Positions 7,124 through 16,038 of a stretch of 43,609 nt of DNA are shown here, one piece after another. The notes under the pieces are model-generated. The model had not been told where the DNA came from. It made no database searches and worked only from the letters and a program-made list of their open reading frames with translations. The stretch is from Methylomonas lenta (GTDB lineage Bacteria > Pseudomonadota > Gammaproteobacteria > Methylococcales > Methylomonadaceae), in contig NZ_LUUI01000090.1 in the NCBI RefSeq assembly GCF_001644015.1, positions 1 through 43,609 of the forward strand, given 5' to 3'. Position 1 is the first letter of the stretch; the number at the start of each line of letters is the position of its first letter. The position numbers and the translations under genes are program-made.

Positions 7124-9166
7124 ATGAAATCTTTCCAAACGGCTAAATTATTGATGATTTGTTTCTGTCCAATACAAGACGCATTAGCAGAAACAGACGA
7201 CGACTTAGAGCTGATTTATGGCACTGGTCAAATGCAATCAATAGCATCAGGGCACCCTTTGCCTCAAAGCCTAAGTCCTAGTGTTACTTCGGTTATGACC
7301 GCCAAAGATATTGAGAGAATCGGTGCTAGACGCTTAACGGATGTTCTTGAATATTTACCTGGAGTACATGTAAGCAACGGCAGAAATGGGGTTAGCATTA
7401 TTGGCTTTCGAGGTGTTTCCTCTGAGTCAAACGCTCAAGTACTGATTCTAGTCAATGGTATTCCTGTTAGAAATACATTATTTGGCGGTAAACCATTCGA
7501 ATGGAATATGCCCATTAAGAATGTTTCCCACATAGAAGTAATTAGAGGACCTGGATCAATGCTCTATGGTGGCGATGCTACGACCGGGGTCATTAATATT
7601 GTTCTAAAAACGGGCAAGGAGCTTAAGGGGGGCGATGCAGGTGCATTTTTTGGAAATCAGGATACTTATGAAGGATGGGGCGAATACGGTAACGAATTCG
7701 GCGATTTAGAATACAGTCTAGCCATTCAGGGTGGCGGTACTAATGGTTATCAAGGTAGGGTTAGTCAAGATGCACAGACAGTTATAGATAACCAGTTTGG
7801 CACCCATGTCTCGAATGCACCGGGATTCACTAATAATGGCCGGGATGACATTGATGCGCGGATAGATGTTGCCTATAAAGACATTATCAGGCTTCGAGCA
7901 GGGTATCAAGGCTTTAACCATGTGCAAACCGGGGTAGGGGCGGCGTATGCCTTAGATAATACCGGCGGCACAAATAATGAGATTTACAATCTCGATCTGT
8001 CGCTAAATAATAAAATTACCGATGTACTGACAAATAAAACTACGTTTTATTTTCTGGGGCAAAATCCAAGTACAGACGTAAACTTGTTGCCCGCAGGTAC
8101 ATTCGGAGGGTTATTACCATTAGGGGCAAGAAATATTGTGTCTGGATTCCAGGGTACAACAGGGATAACAACACAGTTCAATTATGTTGGTTTCAACAAT
8201 CACACGGTCACAGCAGGCACCGGACTTGTCTACAACTGGATTTCTGATGGAACTAACAAAATCAATTACATCATTACACCTACATTCGTACAACAGATTC
8301 CATTAACCGAAGCGTCGGCATTTGGAAGAGATCCATTATTAGCATCGAAAGAACGAACAAACTACTATGCGCTATTTCAGGACGAGTGGAATTTCGCACC
8401 AGATTGGTATCTTACCACTGGCTTTCGCTACGATTATTACTCTGACGTGTCGCCAGGTTATAGCCCGCGTATCGCACTAATCTGGAATGTCAATTTGAAT
8501 CTGACAACTAAGTTACTTTATAGCCGAGCATTTCGACCGCCGTCGTTTCTTGAGAAGAATCTACCACTGATTCCCGGCACTACAATTAAACCGGAAACAG
8601 TAAACACAGTTGAATTCCAGGTAGAAAACAAATGGTCATCTGACTTAATGACGTCGGCGAATGTTTATTGGTTTGAACAAGAAAACTTAATCACGTCCAC
8701 GAATTCAACAAGTGTAATCCCAGTCGGATTTCGAAATAGCACCCCAATTGATGGGATTGGTTTCGAAACTGAAACAAAGTACACATTAAATAGCGATGTG
8801 GATTTTGCTGTTAGCTACAGTTATCACGGGTTGCCATCCACTTCTTATACAGGCCTAATGCCAGAACACATGGTAAAAGGCTTAATAAACTGGGATATTA
8901 CCGATAATTGGGCGATTGGGACTCAACTAAATTGGATTGGGGAACGAAAACGGCCATCCGATGATCCGCGTGGTAATTTATCAGGCTATTTTACGGCGGG
9001 GCTAACACTATCGACCAAGATCGCGAAACCACTTGAATTCACATTCAGAGTCAACAACGTCTTTAATTCAACTCTAAAAGAACCAACGTTAAACCCAATT
9101 CTATTTCCAGGGGATGAATCAATTCTTGGGCGCACCGTCTTGGGACAAGTCAAAGTGACATTCTAG
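7124..9166 (+). CDS. TonB-dependent outer-membrane receptor
   Basis: A 680-aa outer-membrane beta-barrel receptor. A signal-peptide-like N-terminus (residues 1 to about 22, ending DALA) is followed by the segment DLELIYGTGQMQSIASG. The plug domain comes next (about 45-165), with IERIGARRLTDVLEYLPGV, LILVNGIPVRN and VIRGPGSMLYGGDATTGVINI. The barrel runs to the terminal aromatic residue (KVTF). I chose ATG 7124 over TTG 7115 because it gives a normal signal peptide. Such receptors import siderophores, cobalamin or other large ligands using TonB energy; the ligand is not evident. The stop is 2 bp from the P450 start, so the two are probably translated together. No TonB-ExbBD genes are in the window. 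Confidence 0.92.
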   Translation: MKSFQTAKLLMICFCPIQDALAETDDDLELIYGTGQMQSIASGHPLPQSLSPSVTSVMTAKDIERIGARRLTDVLEYLPGVHVSNGRNGVSIIGFRGVSSESNAQVLILVNGIPVRNTLFGGKPFEWNMPIKNVSHIEVIRGPGSMLYGGDATTGVINIVLKTGKELKGGDAGAFFGNQDTYEGWGEYGNEFGDLEYSLAIQGGGTNGYQGRVSQDAQTVIDNQFGTHVSNAPGFTNNGRDDIDARIDVAYKDIIRLRAGYQGFNHVQTGVGAAYALDNTGGTNNEIYNLDLSLNNKITDVLTNKTTFYFLGQNPSTDVNLLPAGTFGGLLPLGARNIVSGFQGTTGITTQFNYVGFNNHTVTAGTGLVYNWISDGTNKINYIITPTFVQQIPLTEASAFGRDPLLASKERTNYYALFQDEWNFAPDWYLTTGFRYDYYSDVSPGYSPRIALIWNVNLNLTTKLLYSRAFRPPSFLEKNLPLIPGTTIKPETVNTVEFQVENKWSSDLMTSANVYWFEQENLITSTNSTSVIPVGFRNSTPIDGIGFETETKYTLNSDVDFAVSYSYHGLPSTSYTGLMPEHMVKGLINWDITDNWAIGTQLNWIGERKRPSDDPRGNLSGYFTAGLTLSTKIAKPLEFTFRVNNVFNSTLKEPTLNPILFPGDESILGRTVLGQVKVTF

Positions 9167-9168
9167 TC

Positions 9169-10476
9169 ATGCTTATTTATCTAGTTAGACTAATTACAAA
9201 TCCTGCAGGTGCATTAACCGCTATACATAAAAAATATGGCGACTTTGTGCAAACAAGGTTTTTTAGTAAGAGGCTTTTGTTTACATCAAATCCTGAACAT
9301 TACGAGGAAATATTCAATCAAGAAGCGAGGGGGCTACTGAATAGAGACTCGCTTTATGAAGCAAAAAAACCTATGTTCGGCGATGGGCTTTTTAACAGCA
9401 AGGGCGCTACATGGACCAACCAGCGCCGATTAATGCAGCCAATGTTTACAAAGCAGGCAATCGCCGAGTGGCACGGCATTATGCTTAAAGAAGCCGACAA
9501 AGCCGCAATGCGGCTTAAAAACGATGGCATTACTAAAGTAAACATATCAGAAGAATTAAAATTAACCATTCAAAGCATTCTGATTCAAGTTATGTTCGGC
9601 CAGACAAAATCATCACATAGTGAAGAATTATTGATGTCTGCGATTGACACCATTGTAAAAGGGCTATTTCCGCATTTGCTAACAGAGACGCTAGGCAAGG
9701 GAATATTAAAACGGCTTTTTTTTCTACAAAACAGGCGGATGGAAAAAGCCATTAATCAATTCGTGGCCTATGTTGATTCCAAAATCGATGAAATCGATCC
9801 TGAAGGGCATGATTTAATTTCTTTAATGATGCAAGGCAGGGATAGAAATGGCGCTCATATGTCGAGAGAGTTACTAAGGGATGAGGCAGTTACGTTATTC
9901 TTGGCTGGACAAGATACAACTGTTAATACGTTGATATGGTTTTTTTACCTCATAGGTAAGAATGAGGCCGTCCATAAACGTATTACCAGTGAGATTCAAA
10001 GCCTTGATGAAGACCCGCTAACGCCAGAAACTATTGAACGCTTGATCTACACCAAGGCGGCGCTTTATGAGACATTACGGTTATATCCGCAGGCTATCGC
10101 TCTTAGTAGAGACACGGCGGCGACTATTACCGTAGGAGGAAAAACTGTTCCACTCGGTACGTCAGTAATAATGAGCCTTTATGCGACCAATCGTGATGGT
10201 AGGTGGTGGGAAAGACCAAACGAGTTTTACCCAGAGCACTTTTTAAACGGTGCGGTAACTCAACGACATAAATACACGTTTCTCCCGTTCGGCGGCGGAG
10301 TGCATAATTGTGTTGGTCGGCATTTTGCGGAGTTGGAAATGATGGTAATTATTGCCACAGTGTTGCGTGAAATCAAAATTCACGTAAACGAGGAAATTAA
10401 GCCAACCGTTAGTATCACGTATAAGCCTGAGAGGGATGTAATCGTTTCGATCACTCCAGCTACTCAGGCAATGTAA
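9169..10476 (+). CDS. cytochrome P450 monooxygenase
   Basis: A 435-aa cytochrome P450. The I-helix oxygen-activation motif is AGQDTT (residues 246-251), the K-helix ExxR is ETLR (301-304), and the heme-binding loop FGGGVHNCVG has the axial Cys381. The N-terminus has a weak hydrophobic stretch (MLIYLVRLI) but no clear anchor, so it is likely soluble or peripheral. The closest general type is the fatty-acid/terpene-oxidising bacterial P450s with high I- and K-helix similarity to CYP102/CYP110 groups; substrate unknown. No ferredoxin or reductase gene is beside it. It follows the TonB receptor by 2 bp, which suggests that receptor ligand and P450 substrate are linked. Confidence 0.93.
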   Translation: MLIYLVRLITNPAGALTAIHKKYGDFVQTRFFSKRLLFTSNPEHYEEIFNQEARGLLNRDSLYEAKKPMFGDGLFNSKGATWTNQRRLMQPMFTKQAIAEWHGIMLKEADKAAMRLKNDGITKVNISEELKLTIQSILIQVMFGQTKSSHSEELLMSAIDTIVKGLFPHLLTETLGKGILKRLFFLQNRRMEKAINQFVAYVDSKIDEIDPEGHDLISLMMQGRDRNGAHMSRELLRDEAVTLFLAGQDTTVNTLIWFFYLIGKNEAVHKRITSEIQSLDEDPLTPETIERLIYTKAALYETLRLYPQAIALSRDTAATITVGGKTVPLGTSVIMSLYATNRDGRWWERPNEFYPEHFLNGAVTQRHKYTFLPFGGGVHNCVGRHFAELEMMVIIATVLREIKIHVNEEIKPTVSITYKPERDVIVSITPATQAM

Positions 10477-10495
10477 TTGCATGACGAAATCCAGC

Positions 10496-10533
10496 CCGCC
10501 ACGGTAAACCATGGATACCGGTAACGGTGGCGG
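10496..10533. terminator. hairpin between the P450 and response-regulator genes
   Basis: Arms CCGCCAC (10496-10502) and GTGGCGG (10527-10533) enclose a further GGTA/TACC pairing. No U-run follows. It may protect or attenuate the receptor-P450 mRNA ahead of the regulator gene. The ATG at 10511 falls inside this stem, an argument for the later start of the next gene. Confidence 0.4.
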
Positions 10534-10564
10534 CCAACTAAAACCTCTATCGAAGATATGTCTA

Positions 10565-11497
10565 ATGAAAGTGATTGTTGCCTCAAGTGATTATGAAATC
10601 AGCAATGCGATTACCAAACAATTTCTTGGTGTAGAAAATTCCAATATATCCGTTATTGAAACAACCGATGACTTCATCGAAGCCTTAAAAAGTGATGAAT
10701 ATGAATTCATTGTCACTGATTATTCGTTTGATGGCACTGATATATGGCAGTTATCTAAACTGGTAAATTCGAAGCAACTGGTTAGGCATGCAGTACCAAT
10801 TTACCTAATCAGCGAAACCTGTGACACCGAAGTACCGCTTATTCTCGCGAAAGAGCATCACTTCCAAGTTATTTCAATAAATGACTTGTTAGAAACCCTA
10901 AAGAAAGCGGACAACGTCGGATATGTTCGCGGACAGCGTGGCCAGGCAAAGGCAAGCATTTTGGTCATTGAAGACGATGAGGATGCCGCAGAAATAGTAT
11001 ATGAGGCCTTAAAGGCCGATTATGACGTTGATAGAGCGCAAGATGGCGAACAAGGTGTGGCATTATGGAAAAAGAAGCGTCACGATCTTATCTTGCTTGA
11101 CTACATGCTTCCGGGGCTCAAAGGCGATGAAGTGCTATCGGAAATAATGGATGTTGATAAAAATCAGCCGATTATTGTCATGACGGCTTTCGATAAGCCA
11201 GAATATAACAAAGAATTTATCCTGAACGGGGCCAGTCAATATTTACCAAAACCGTACACATTGACGGATTTAAGGGCTCAATGTGTTTGTCAAATAAATA
11301 AAGCAAAACTAATTTATCAGGATTATTTTTACGATCAAAAACAAAAAAAACTGAGAAAGTTAGTCTATGAGTTGGAACGGGAGTTAAAAGGTAGCAATAT
11401 TGAAAAAGCAAGACGTATTATCGAATCAATCAAACTAAACTTACCAAACAATTTATCTGAAGACGAACAAGCTAAGATTTGGAATTCGGTATCCTGA
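10565..11497 (+). CDS. response regulator with two receiver domains
   Basis: A 310-aa protein with two receiver domains and no recognisable output domain. The first (about 1-115) keeps Asp52 but is otherwise degenerate. The second (about 131-245) is canonical: acidic EDD at 136-138, phospho-acceptor Asp179 in LLDYMLPG, Thr207 and Lys229 in LPKPY. The C-terminal 65 residues are helical and charged (QKQKKLRKLVYELERELK) and may dimerise or contact a partner. I chose ATG 10565, which begins the first receiver strand (MKVIVASSD); an ATG at 10511 would add 18 unlikely residues. It converges with and overlaps the sensor kinase by 26 bp, and the two are the obvious pair. Confidence 0.85.
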   Translation: MKVIVASSDYEISNAITKQFLGVENSNISVIETTDDFIEALKSDEYEFIVTDYSFDGTDIWQLSKLVNSKQLVRHAVPIYLISETCDTEVPLILAKEHHFQVISINDLLETLKKADNVGYVRGQRGQAKASILVIEDDEDAAEIVYEALKADYDVDRAQDGEQGVALWKKKRHDLILLDYMLPGLKGDEVLSEIMDVDKNQPIIVMTAFDKPEYNKEFILNGASQYLPKPYTLTDLRAQCVCQINKAKLIYQDYFYDQKQKKLRKLVYELERELKGSNIEKARRIIESIKLNLPNNLSEDEQAKIWNSVS

Positions 11498-12926
11498 TTG
11501 TAAAAATAGTGCCAGACACGAGATTAGGCTCAACAGAAATGTCTCCATTTAAACGCTGCACGAACTGTTTTGTTATTGCCAACCCAAGTCCGTGCCCACC
11601 ATATCGCCGGCTTAGACTCATGTCTATTTGCCACCACGGATCAAAAATTTGATCGCAAAACTCGGCGGGTATTCCACAACCGGTATCAGCAACCTCAATA
11701 ATTAAAAAGGCTTGGCTAAGTCGCCAGGTCAACGTGATGACACCATCTACGGTGAATTTACAAGCGTTGCTCAACAAATTATTCAGAATGTGCCGTAATA
11801 CCTCGCTATCCGATACAAACATGGCATCAGAGCCGATGAGCTGAATTCGATTGCGATTGCGGTTAAGTAACGGGGCAACATTCTCGGCGCAAGCGTTCAT
11901 TAAAGGGGCAATGGCAATAGAAGTAAGTGCCACTTCATAACGATCAGCCTCTAGTTGTGCATGTAACAGAATATTGTCGATTAAATTATTTAAGTCATTA
12001 ACACGCACCAATGCCTTTGCATGTAACGCACGATTTTCTCTGTAAGCAGGATCATCCGGTAATCGTTCGGCCAACAGTTGTAAATATCCTCCTATGGCGT
12101 GTAAAGGTGTTTTCATTTCGTGACTTACCATCGACATGATTTGCGCCTTGTACACATTAGCGGTTTTGCTGCTTTCGAGCGCTATTTTTAATGCACTCGT
12201 TCGCTCTTCGACGCTTTTCTCTAGTTCGGTTTCTGTAAGTTCGATATTGGCCAACATTTCATTAAGAGTAATCCGCATGTTATTGATTTCGGACACCCCC
12301 GAGAAATGAACACGATTTCCTCGCTCGCCTAGACTTACCTTATTGAGTACCATTGCCATTTCCATCAAAGTTGAGGTGAATAATCTTGACAATCTCCGGA
12401 CAATAATAATAAAAAACAACGAGAAAATGAGAGTAATCAATATCGATCCTAGTAAAAGCTTCTTCATTACTAAGTCATATTCGGATTTCGATATAACTAA
12501 TTCAACGTACCCTAAATAGCTTTCTTGATATATAGGGGAATAGAAGCACCAGGAATCGCGGTTATCTAAAAAACTGGACTCTTCTGTGCGAAAGAAAGGA
12601 GTGACCTTGCATACAGACCTGGCACCATAAGAAGCCAAAAGTTCTCCACGATTATTGTAAATTGTTGCTCCCAATACGTTCTTGTCTGACGCAAAGCTAT
12701 GGGCAACGGATTCCGACTGAGATGTTGAACTTAAAATAGCCGGATATATAGCGGAATCGGCAAATGTCTTTGTGTGTTCTCGCCAATAGTGACTGGTGTA
12801 GTCGTTGATGTAATTTGATATTAGCTTGTGCATGAATCCAATTAAGAAACATGACGCCAGTATAATGGAAATGAAAATCAACAGATTGAACCGCTGTTGT
12901 ATGTTGTAGCGGTCGAGCAAGTTCAT
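11472..12926 (-). CDS. membrane sensor histidine kinase
   Basis: A 484-aa inner-membrane kinase. Transmembrane helices lie at about 14-34 and 157-176, flanking a periplasmic sensor domain of about 120 residues with two Cys (106, 127). A HAMP-like linker (177-235) leads to a coiled coil, then the phospho-acceptor His269 in MVSHEMKTPL. The ATPase domain carries the N box (NNLLSNACKF, about 376-385), DTGCGIP and GGHGLGLA. Its ATG overlaps the end of the periplasmic binding protein by 4 bp (ATGA), so the binding protein probably presents a ligand to the periplasmic domain. The partner is most likely the convergent double-receiver regulator. Confidence 0.92.
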   Translation of the reverse strand: MNLLDRYNIQQRFNLLIFISIILASCFLIGFMHKLISNYINDYTSHYWREHTKTFADSAIYPAILSSTSQSESVAHSFASDKNVLGATIYNNRGELLASYGARSVCKVTPFFRTEESSFLDNRDSWCFYSPIYQESYLGYVELVISKSEYDLVMKKLLLGSILITLIFSLFFIIIVRRLSRLFTSTLMEMAMVLNKVSLGERGNRVHFSGVSEINNMRITLNEMLANIELTETELEKSVEERTSALKIALESSKTANVYKAQIMSMVSHEMKTPLHAIGGYLQLLAERLPDDPAYRENRALHAKALVRVNDLNNLIDNILLHAQLEADRYEVALTSIAIAPLMNACAENVAPLLNRNRNRIQLIGSDAMFVSDSEVLRHILNNLLSNACKFTVDGVITLTWRLSQAFLIIEVADTGCGIPAEFCDQIFDPWWQIDMSLSRRYGGHGLGLAITKQFVQRLNGDISVEPNLVSGTIFTIRIPNSKS

Positions 12927-13786
12927 TTAATTTTAAGTGCGAATGAATCTAATACAATTGGATCGAACTCAATGGCAAGATGTTGTGCAACTCGTCTATT
13001 CAGCGCGAATTTAATGACCTTGATGTTTTCGTAGACAGGGTTGGGCCGGTTCACTAAGCGGCCTAATTGCTCTCCCAGCGCGAAATCATCAGGATAAGCG
13101 GCGATGAGGGCTCCATTTTCTAAGTGGCTAAGGTTTGTCGATAAAAGGATGACTTTTTTGTCCCATGCGGCTTTGGCGACTTCGTACAGAATATTTTTTG
13201 GTAAATTCGCTGGGATAAATATTGCATCAGAGGCCGTCACTTCATCTAACAACCTGCCGAGAACACGAATAGTATCTAGCGAATCCACTCCTTCTCTTAC
13301 TTCCATGGTGGCAGAGGGCTTTAGATTAGACGGTACATAATCAATGGTCTGAAAATGAGACTGTTGAACGACAAAGATGCGTTTGACAGAAGGCAACAAC
13401 CTAGCCAGATGTTCAACTAGTACACGATTGTCGAGGGCCAGGCCAACCCCACTGAATTCAGTGGGGTTAAAGTACATTAAACCGGCCAATGTTCGTTCTC
13501 GATATTGCGTTTTGTAAATTGCGTCAACAATCCCTTTGCCAAGCGCAATAACCCTGTCGGCATGAGCCCCTTCAAGAATAGAAATTAAATTATTGCTATC
13601 GCCAGTAGATTCGATTCGTTGAACATGACTATTGATTTGTTCGATTCCGGCTATTACTTGAGCATATGCCGGATTCCCTAAAGCTTCCGTCGAGTAAATA
13701 ATAGCTACTTGAGGGTCTTTTGCGAATGTTGAGCAACTGAAAAAGATAATACTAGTTTTCAATAGTTTATAAATCTCTTTCCGCAT
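12923..13786 (-). CDS. periplasmic ABC-type substrate-binding protein (DUF534-like)
   Basis: A 287-aa protein with a signal-peptide-like N-terminus (residues 1 to about 22, ending STFA). The fold signature fits the ABC_sub_bind (DUF534-like) family: VAIIYSTEALGNPAY, IALGKGIVDAIYK, VLGRLLDEV and DAIFIPAN. No ABC permease or ATPase is nearby, so it is more likely a ligand sensor for the kinase it overlaps (4 bp) than a transporter part. It overlaps the upstream 309-aa gene by 20 bp. Similar binding-protein genes occur near TonB receptors and two-component genes in other gammaproteobacteria, as far as I recall. The ligand is unknown. Confidence 0.8.
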   Translation of the reverse strand: MRKEIYKLLKTSIIFFSCSTFAKDPQVAIIYSTEALGNPAYAQVIAGIEQINSHVQRIESTGDSNNLISILEGAHADRVIALGKGIVDAIYKTQYRERTLAGLMYFNPTEFSGVGLALDNRVLVEHLARLLPSVKRIFVVQQSHFQTIDYVPSNLKPSATMEVREGVDSLDTIRVLGRLLDEVTASDAIFIPANLPKNILYEVAKAAWDKKVILLSTNLSHLENGALIAAYPDDFALGEQLGRLVNRPNPVYENIKVIKFALNRRVAQHLAIEFDPIVLDSFALKIK

Positions 13787-14696
13787 TTATCATCTTTAGT
13801 TGCTTCAAATCCATAATTAAAGGCATCAGCTCATGCCCGGTTAAATCCCTCATTCGCCAATATTTAGCCGATTGTTCACCTTCTAGCCAAATAGCAATAG
13901 CGTGAACTGTTTTTTTTGCCAAATCTATTGCCATACGCGGCTGCATTGTCCGTTGACTTATCTTGTGGCGATGAATTGCTTTCAACAAACATTCAATCGG
14001 GTCGCCTAATCCATCTTTAGTTTTCCCTTGATTATCGTTCAATCGTTTCAGAAATTCAGTAATTGGTTTATTTAGGCCAAGCATTATTAGCGCCCCAGCT
14101 AATACACCCGTTGTAAAAACATCCGATTTAGGGAGTAGGCCATCGATCAACAGAAGTTCGTTTTTAAATAATTCAATAGCTTTTTTCATATTGATGTCCT
14201 CACGTTCTCTGATTGATCTTTTGTCTTGTAGAGAACGTTGACGGCCCCGTAGCGCGATATGAATGGCTTCATTGATAAATCCATTTCGCAGCCGTTCGGA
14301 AACAAAGACCAATCCCAATTCGTTATAGGACGCCTTAACAACTTCATGTGGTGGAAGGGCCTCAAATTTCTTCGCCTTCGCTTCAGTGCATAACGTCTGA
14401 AAATCCGCTTCGGTCATATCGAATATCAAGGTCGTAAGGTAATCAGGTTTTGACAGCATGCCGTTCAGCCACGCTTCCTTACGTCGTTTCCCGGTTAATT
14501 TGAATAGCGTATTGTCGACTTTCACCAACGCTACGGTGATTGAGTAAGCGTACAAAGACGGAATGTGTTGAACAAAACCGTCATGATCGCCTGTATCAAC
14601 ATCAAAGAACTCAAGTTCACGTATTTCAAGCCAATCAGCGAATGACATTCGCACAACAGCGCAACCTAAGTCGCTAATAGGGTAGTCTATTTCCAT
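13767..14696 (-). CDS. unrecognised 309-aa protein, possibly ParB/DGQHR-like N-terminal domain
   Basis: A soluble 309-aa protein. Residues 50-105 contain LFKLTGKRRKEAWLNG followed by LTTLIFDMTEADF, which resembles the D-G-x-x-R-x-x-A-W pattern of ParB-nuclease/DGQHR-type domains, though the Asp is replaced by Thr. The C-terminal half is helical. It is the first gene of the minus-strand group 309-aa, binding protein, sensor kinase, with overlaps of 20 and 4 bp, so the three are probably one transcript. It starts 146 bp from a KorB operator shared with the divergent trb operon. It could be a backbone gene fused transcriptionally to the cargo. Function not established. Confidence 0.6.
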   Translation of the reverse strand: MEIDYPISDLGCAVVRMSFADWLEIRELEFFDVDTGDHDGFVQHIPSLYAYSITVALVKVDNTLFKLTGKRRKEAWLNGMLSKPDYLTTLIFDMTEADFQTLCTEAKAKKFEALPPHEVVKASYNELGLVFVSERLRNGFINEAIHIALRGRQRSLQDKRSIREREDINMKKAIELFKNELLLIDGLLPKSDVFTTGVLAGALIMLGLNKPITEFLKRLNDNQGKTKDGLGDPIECLLKAIHRHKISQRTMQPRMAIDLAKKTVHAIAIWLEGEQSAKYWRMRDLTGHELMPLIMDLKQLKMINAERDL

Positions 14697-14841
14697 AAAA
14701 TCGAATAAAAAAAATTAATGTATTTGCCTTTGTAAGTCATTGTTGATAATATTTTTTTCGTTGTTTATTGCATGTAAAAAACATGCTAATTTTTCTAGCT
14801 GTTTTCACTCGTACTTCGCAGCCCAATAGGCCGCTACGAAA

Positions 14842-14856
14842 TTTTAGCCGCTAAAA
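14842..14856. promoter_or_regulatory. KorB operator upstream of the trb operon
   Basis: Palindrome TTTTAGCCGCTAAAA with core at 14843-14855, about 100 bp upstream of the probable trbB -35 box. No KorA operator is seen here, unlike at the korA and initiator promoters. In RP4, KorB also controls the trbB promoter. Confidence 0.9.
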
Positions 14857-14937
14857 AAATAGCAACCTACACGATATTACATAACGGACTTCAATTGCCC
14901 TAACAAAATGAGCGGGGTCTGTAAAAAAAATGCAAGA

Positions 14938-15013
14938 GCGCAATGCACATTATGTTGACTGCATAGGCGACTTGTAATAAAGTGCAATGCACTATTATTA
15001 AAGTGCATTGCAT
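14938..15013. promoter_or_regulatory. trbB promoter flanked by three GTGCAATGCAC-type operators
   Basis: A probable promoter has TTGACT at 14955-14960 and TAAAGT at 14978-14983 with a 17-bp spacer. Three near-palindromic copies surround it: GCGCAATGCAC (14938-14948), AGTGCAATGCACT (14981-14993) and AGTGCATTGCAT (15002-15013). The second overlaps the -10. The arrangement suggests an operator for a dedicated trb repressor, with the TrbA-like protein as the first candidate. Confidence 0.65.
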
Positions 15014-15065
15014 ATTTGCTAAATAGCACAAGGAAGCAGTGAAGCACCAAACAGAGAGGATAACG

Positions 15066-16028
15066 ATGACCCACGAACCACATTTACACGAATCAGTTAG
15101 TGATAGGGCAAAAGTAAAGCTCGAACGTGACTTAGGACCAATCATCTTGTCCGCTTTAGCTGATCCGAAAACCGTTGAGGTAATGCTGAATGCCGACGGC
15201 AAACTATGGCAAGAACGTCTTGGGGACAAGATGAAGTGCATAGGCACTTTATCAATCAGCAAGGGTGAGGCAATTATTAAAACTATTGCTGGTTTTCACG
15301 GTAAAGAAATTACCAGATTAAAACCCACCCTAGAAGGCGAATTTCCCCTTGATGGCTCGCGGTTCGCCGGTCAACTACCGCCTATTGTGCTTGCACCGAC
15401 TTTCGCAATCAGGAAGAAGGCTGTTGCAATATTTCCACTGGAGCAATACGTCTCGGACGGCATTATGACCAGTAATCAATTCGATGCGATTACAAAGGCG
15501 GTCGAAGATCACAAAAACATTCTGGTCGTCGGAGGAACTGGATCAGGGAAAACGACGTTGGTAAACGCCATCATTAACAAAATGGTTGAGTTCGACCCCA
15601 CAGAACGAGTGTTCATTATTGAGGATACAGGCGAAATCCAATGTGCGGCCCAGAACTACGTTCAGTATCACTCAACTATCGATGTTCCGATGACGCAGTT
15701 ATTGAAAACAACGCTCAGGATGCGGCCAGATCGAATATTAGTGGGCGAGGTGCGTGGACCAGAGGCGCTAGACCTACTAATGGCATGGAATACGGGCCAC
15801 GAGGGCGGAACCGCCACACTGCATGCAAACAATGCGAAGGCAGGACTGGACAGATTGTCCATGTTAATCAGCATGCATCCGGAATCACCAAGACCGATTG
15901 AACCGCTGATTGGCGAAGCGGTACATGTAGTTGTTTTTATCGCCAAAACCCAAGAGGGCCGTCGTATTCAAGAAATCATAAAGGTTTCTGGCTACAGGGA
16001 CGGTCACTACATAACCGCTAATCTGTAG
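15066..16028 (+). CDS. trbB: TrbB, VirB11-type conjugation ATPase
   Basis: A 320-aa hexameric ATPase of the type IV secretion apparatus, the same length as RP4 TrbB. Walker A GGTGSGKT is at residues 156-163, followed by the Asp box ([11 protein letters not shown]), Walker B region ([13 protein letters not shown]) and the His box ([13 protein letters not shown]). I chose ATG 15066 because GAGAGGA (15054-15060) lies 5 bp upstream; an ATG at 15039 would add 9 residues. It opens the trb operon and supplies energy for pilus assembly at the inner membrane. Confidence 0.95.
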   Translation: MTHEPHLHESVSDRAKVKLERDLGPIILSALADPKTVEVMLNADGKLWQERLGDKMKCIGTLSISKGEAIIKTIAGFHGKEITRLKPTLEGEFPLDGSRFAGQLPPIVLAPTFAIRKKAVAIFPLEQYVSDGIMTSNQFDAITKAVEDHKNILVVGGTGSGKTTLVNAIINKMVEFDPTERVFIIEDTGEIQCAAQNYVQYHSTIDVPMTQLLKTTLRMRPDRILVGEVRGPEALDLLMAWNTGHEGGTATLHANNAKAGLDRLSMLISMHPESPRPIEPLIGEAVHVVVFIAKTQEGRRIQEIIKVSGYRDGHYITANL

Positions 16029-16038
16029 GAGTTACAAA

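Larger units (their letters stand above)
14697..15065. other. divergent control region between cargo and trb operon
   Basis: No gene is supported in this 369-bp gap. It holds a 6-bp inverted repeat GCATGT/ACATGC with a 5-A spacer (14770-14786), a KorB operator (14842-14856), a probable trbB promoter (14955-14983) and three GTGCAATGCAC-like repeats (14938-15013). It serves trbB to the right and perhaps the 309-aa gene to the left. Confidence 0.7.

Noticed and set aside
14900-15262. 120-codon minus-strand frame over the trbB start
   Set aside because: It runs antisense through the trbB promoter and coding start and lacks any recognisable domain.
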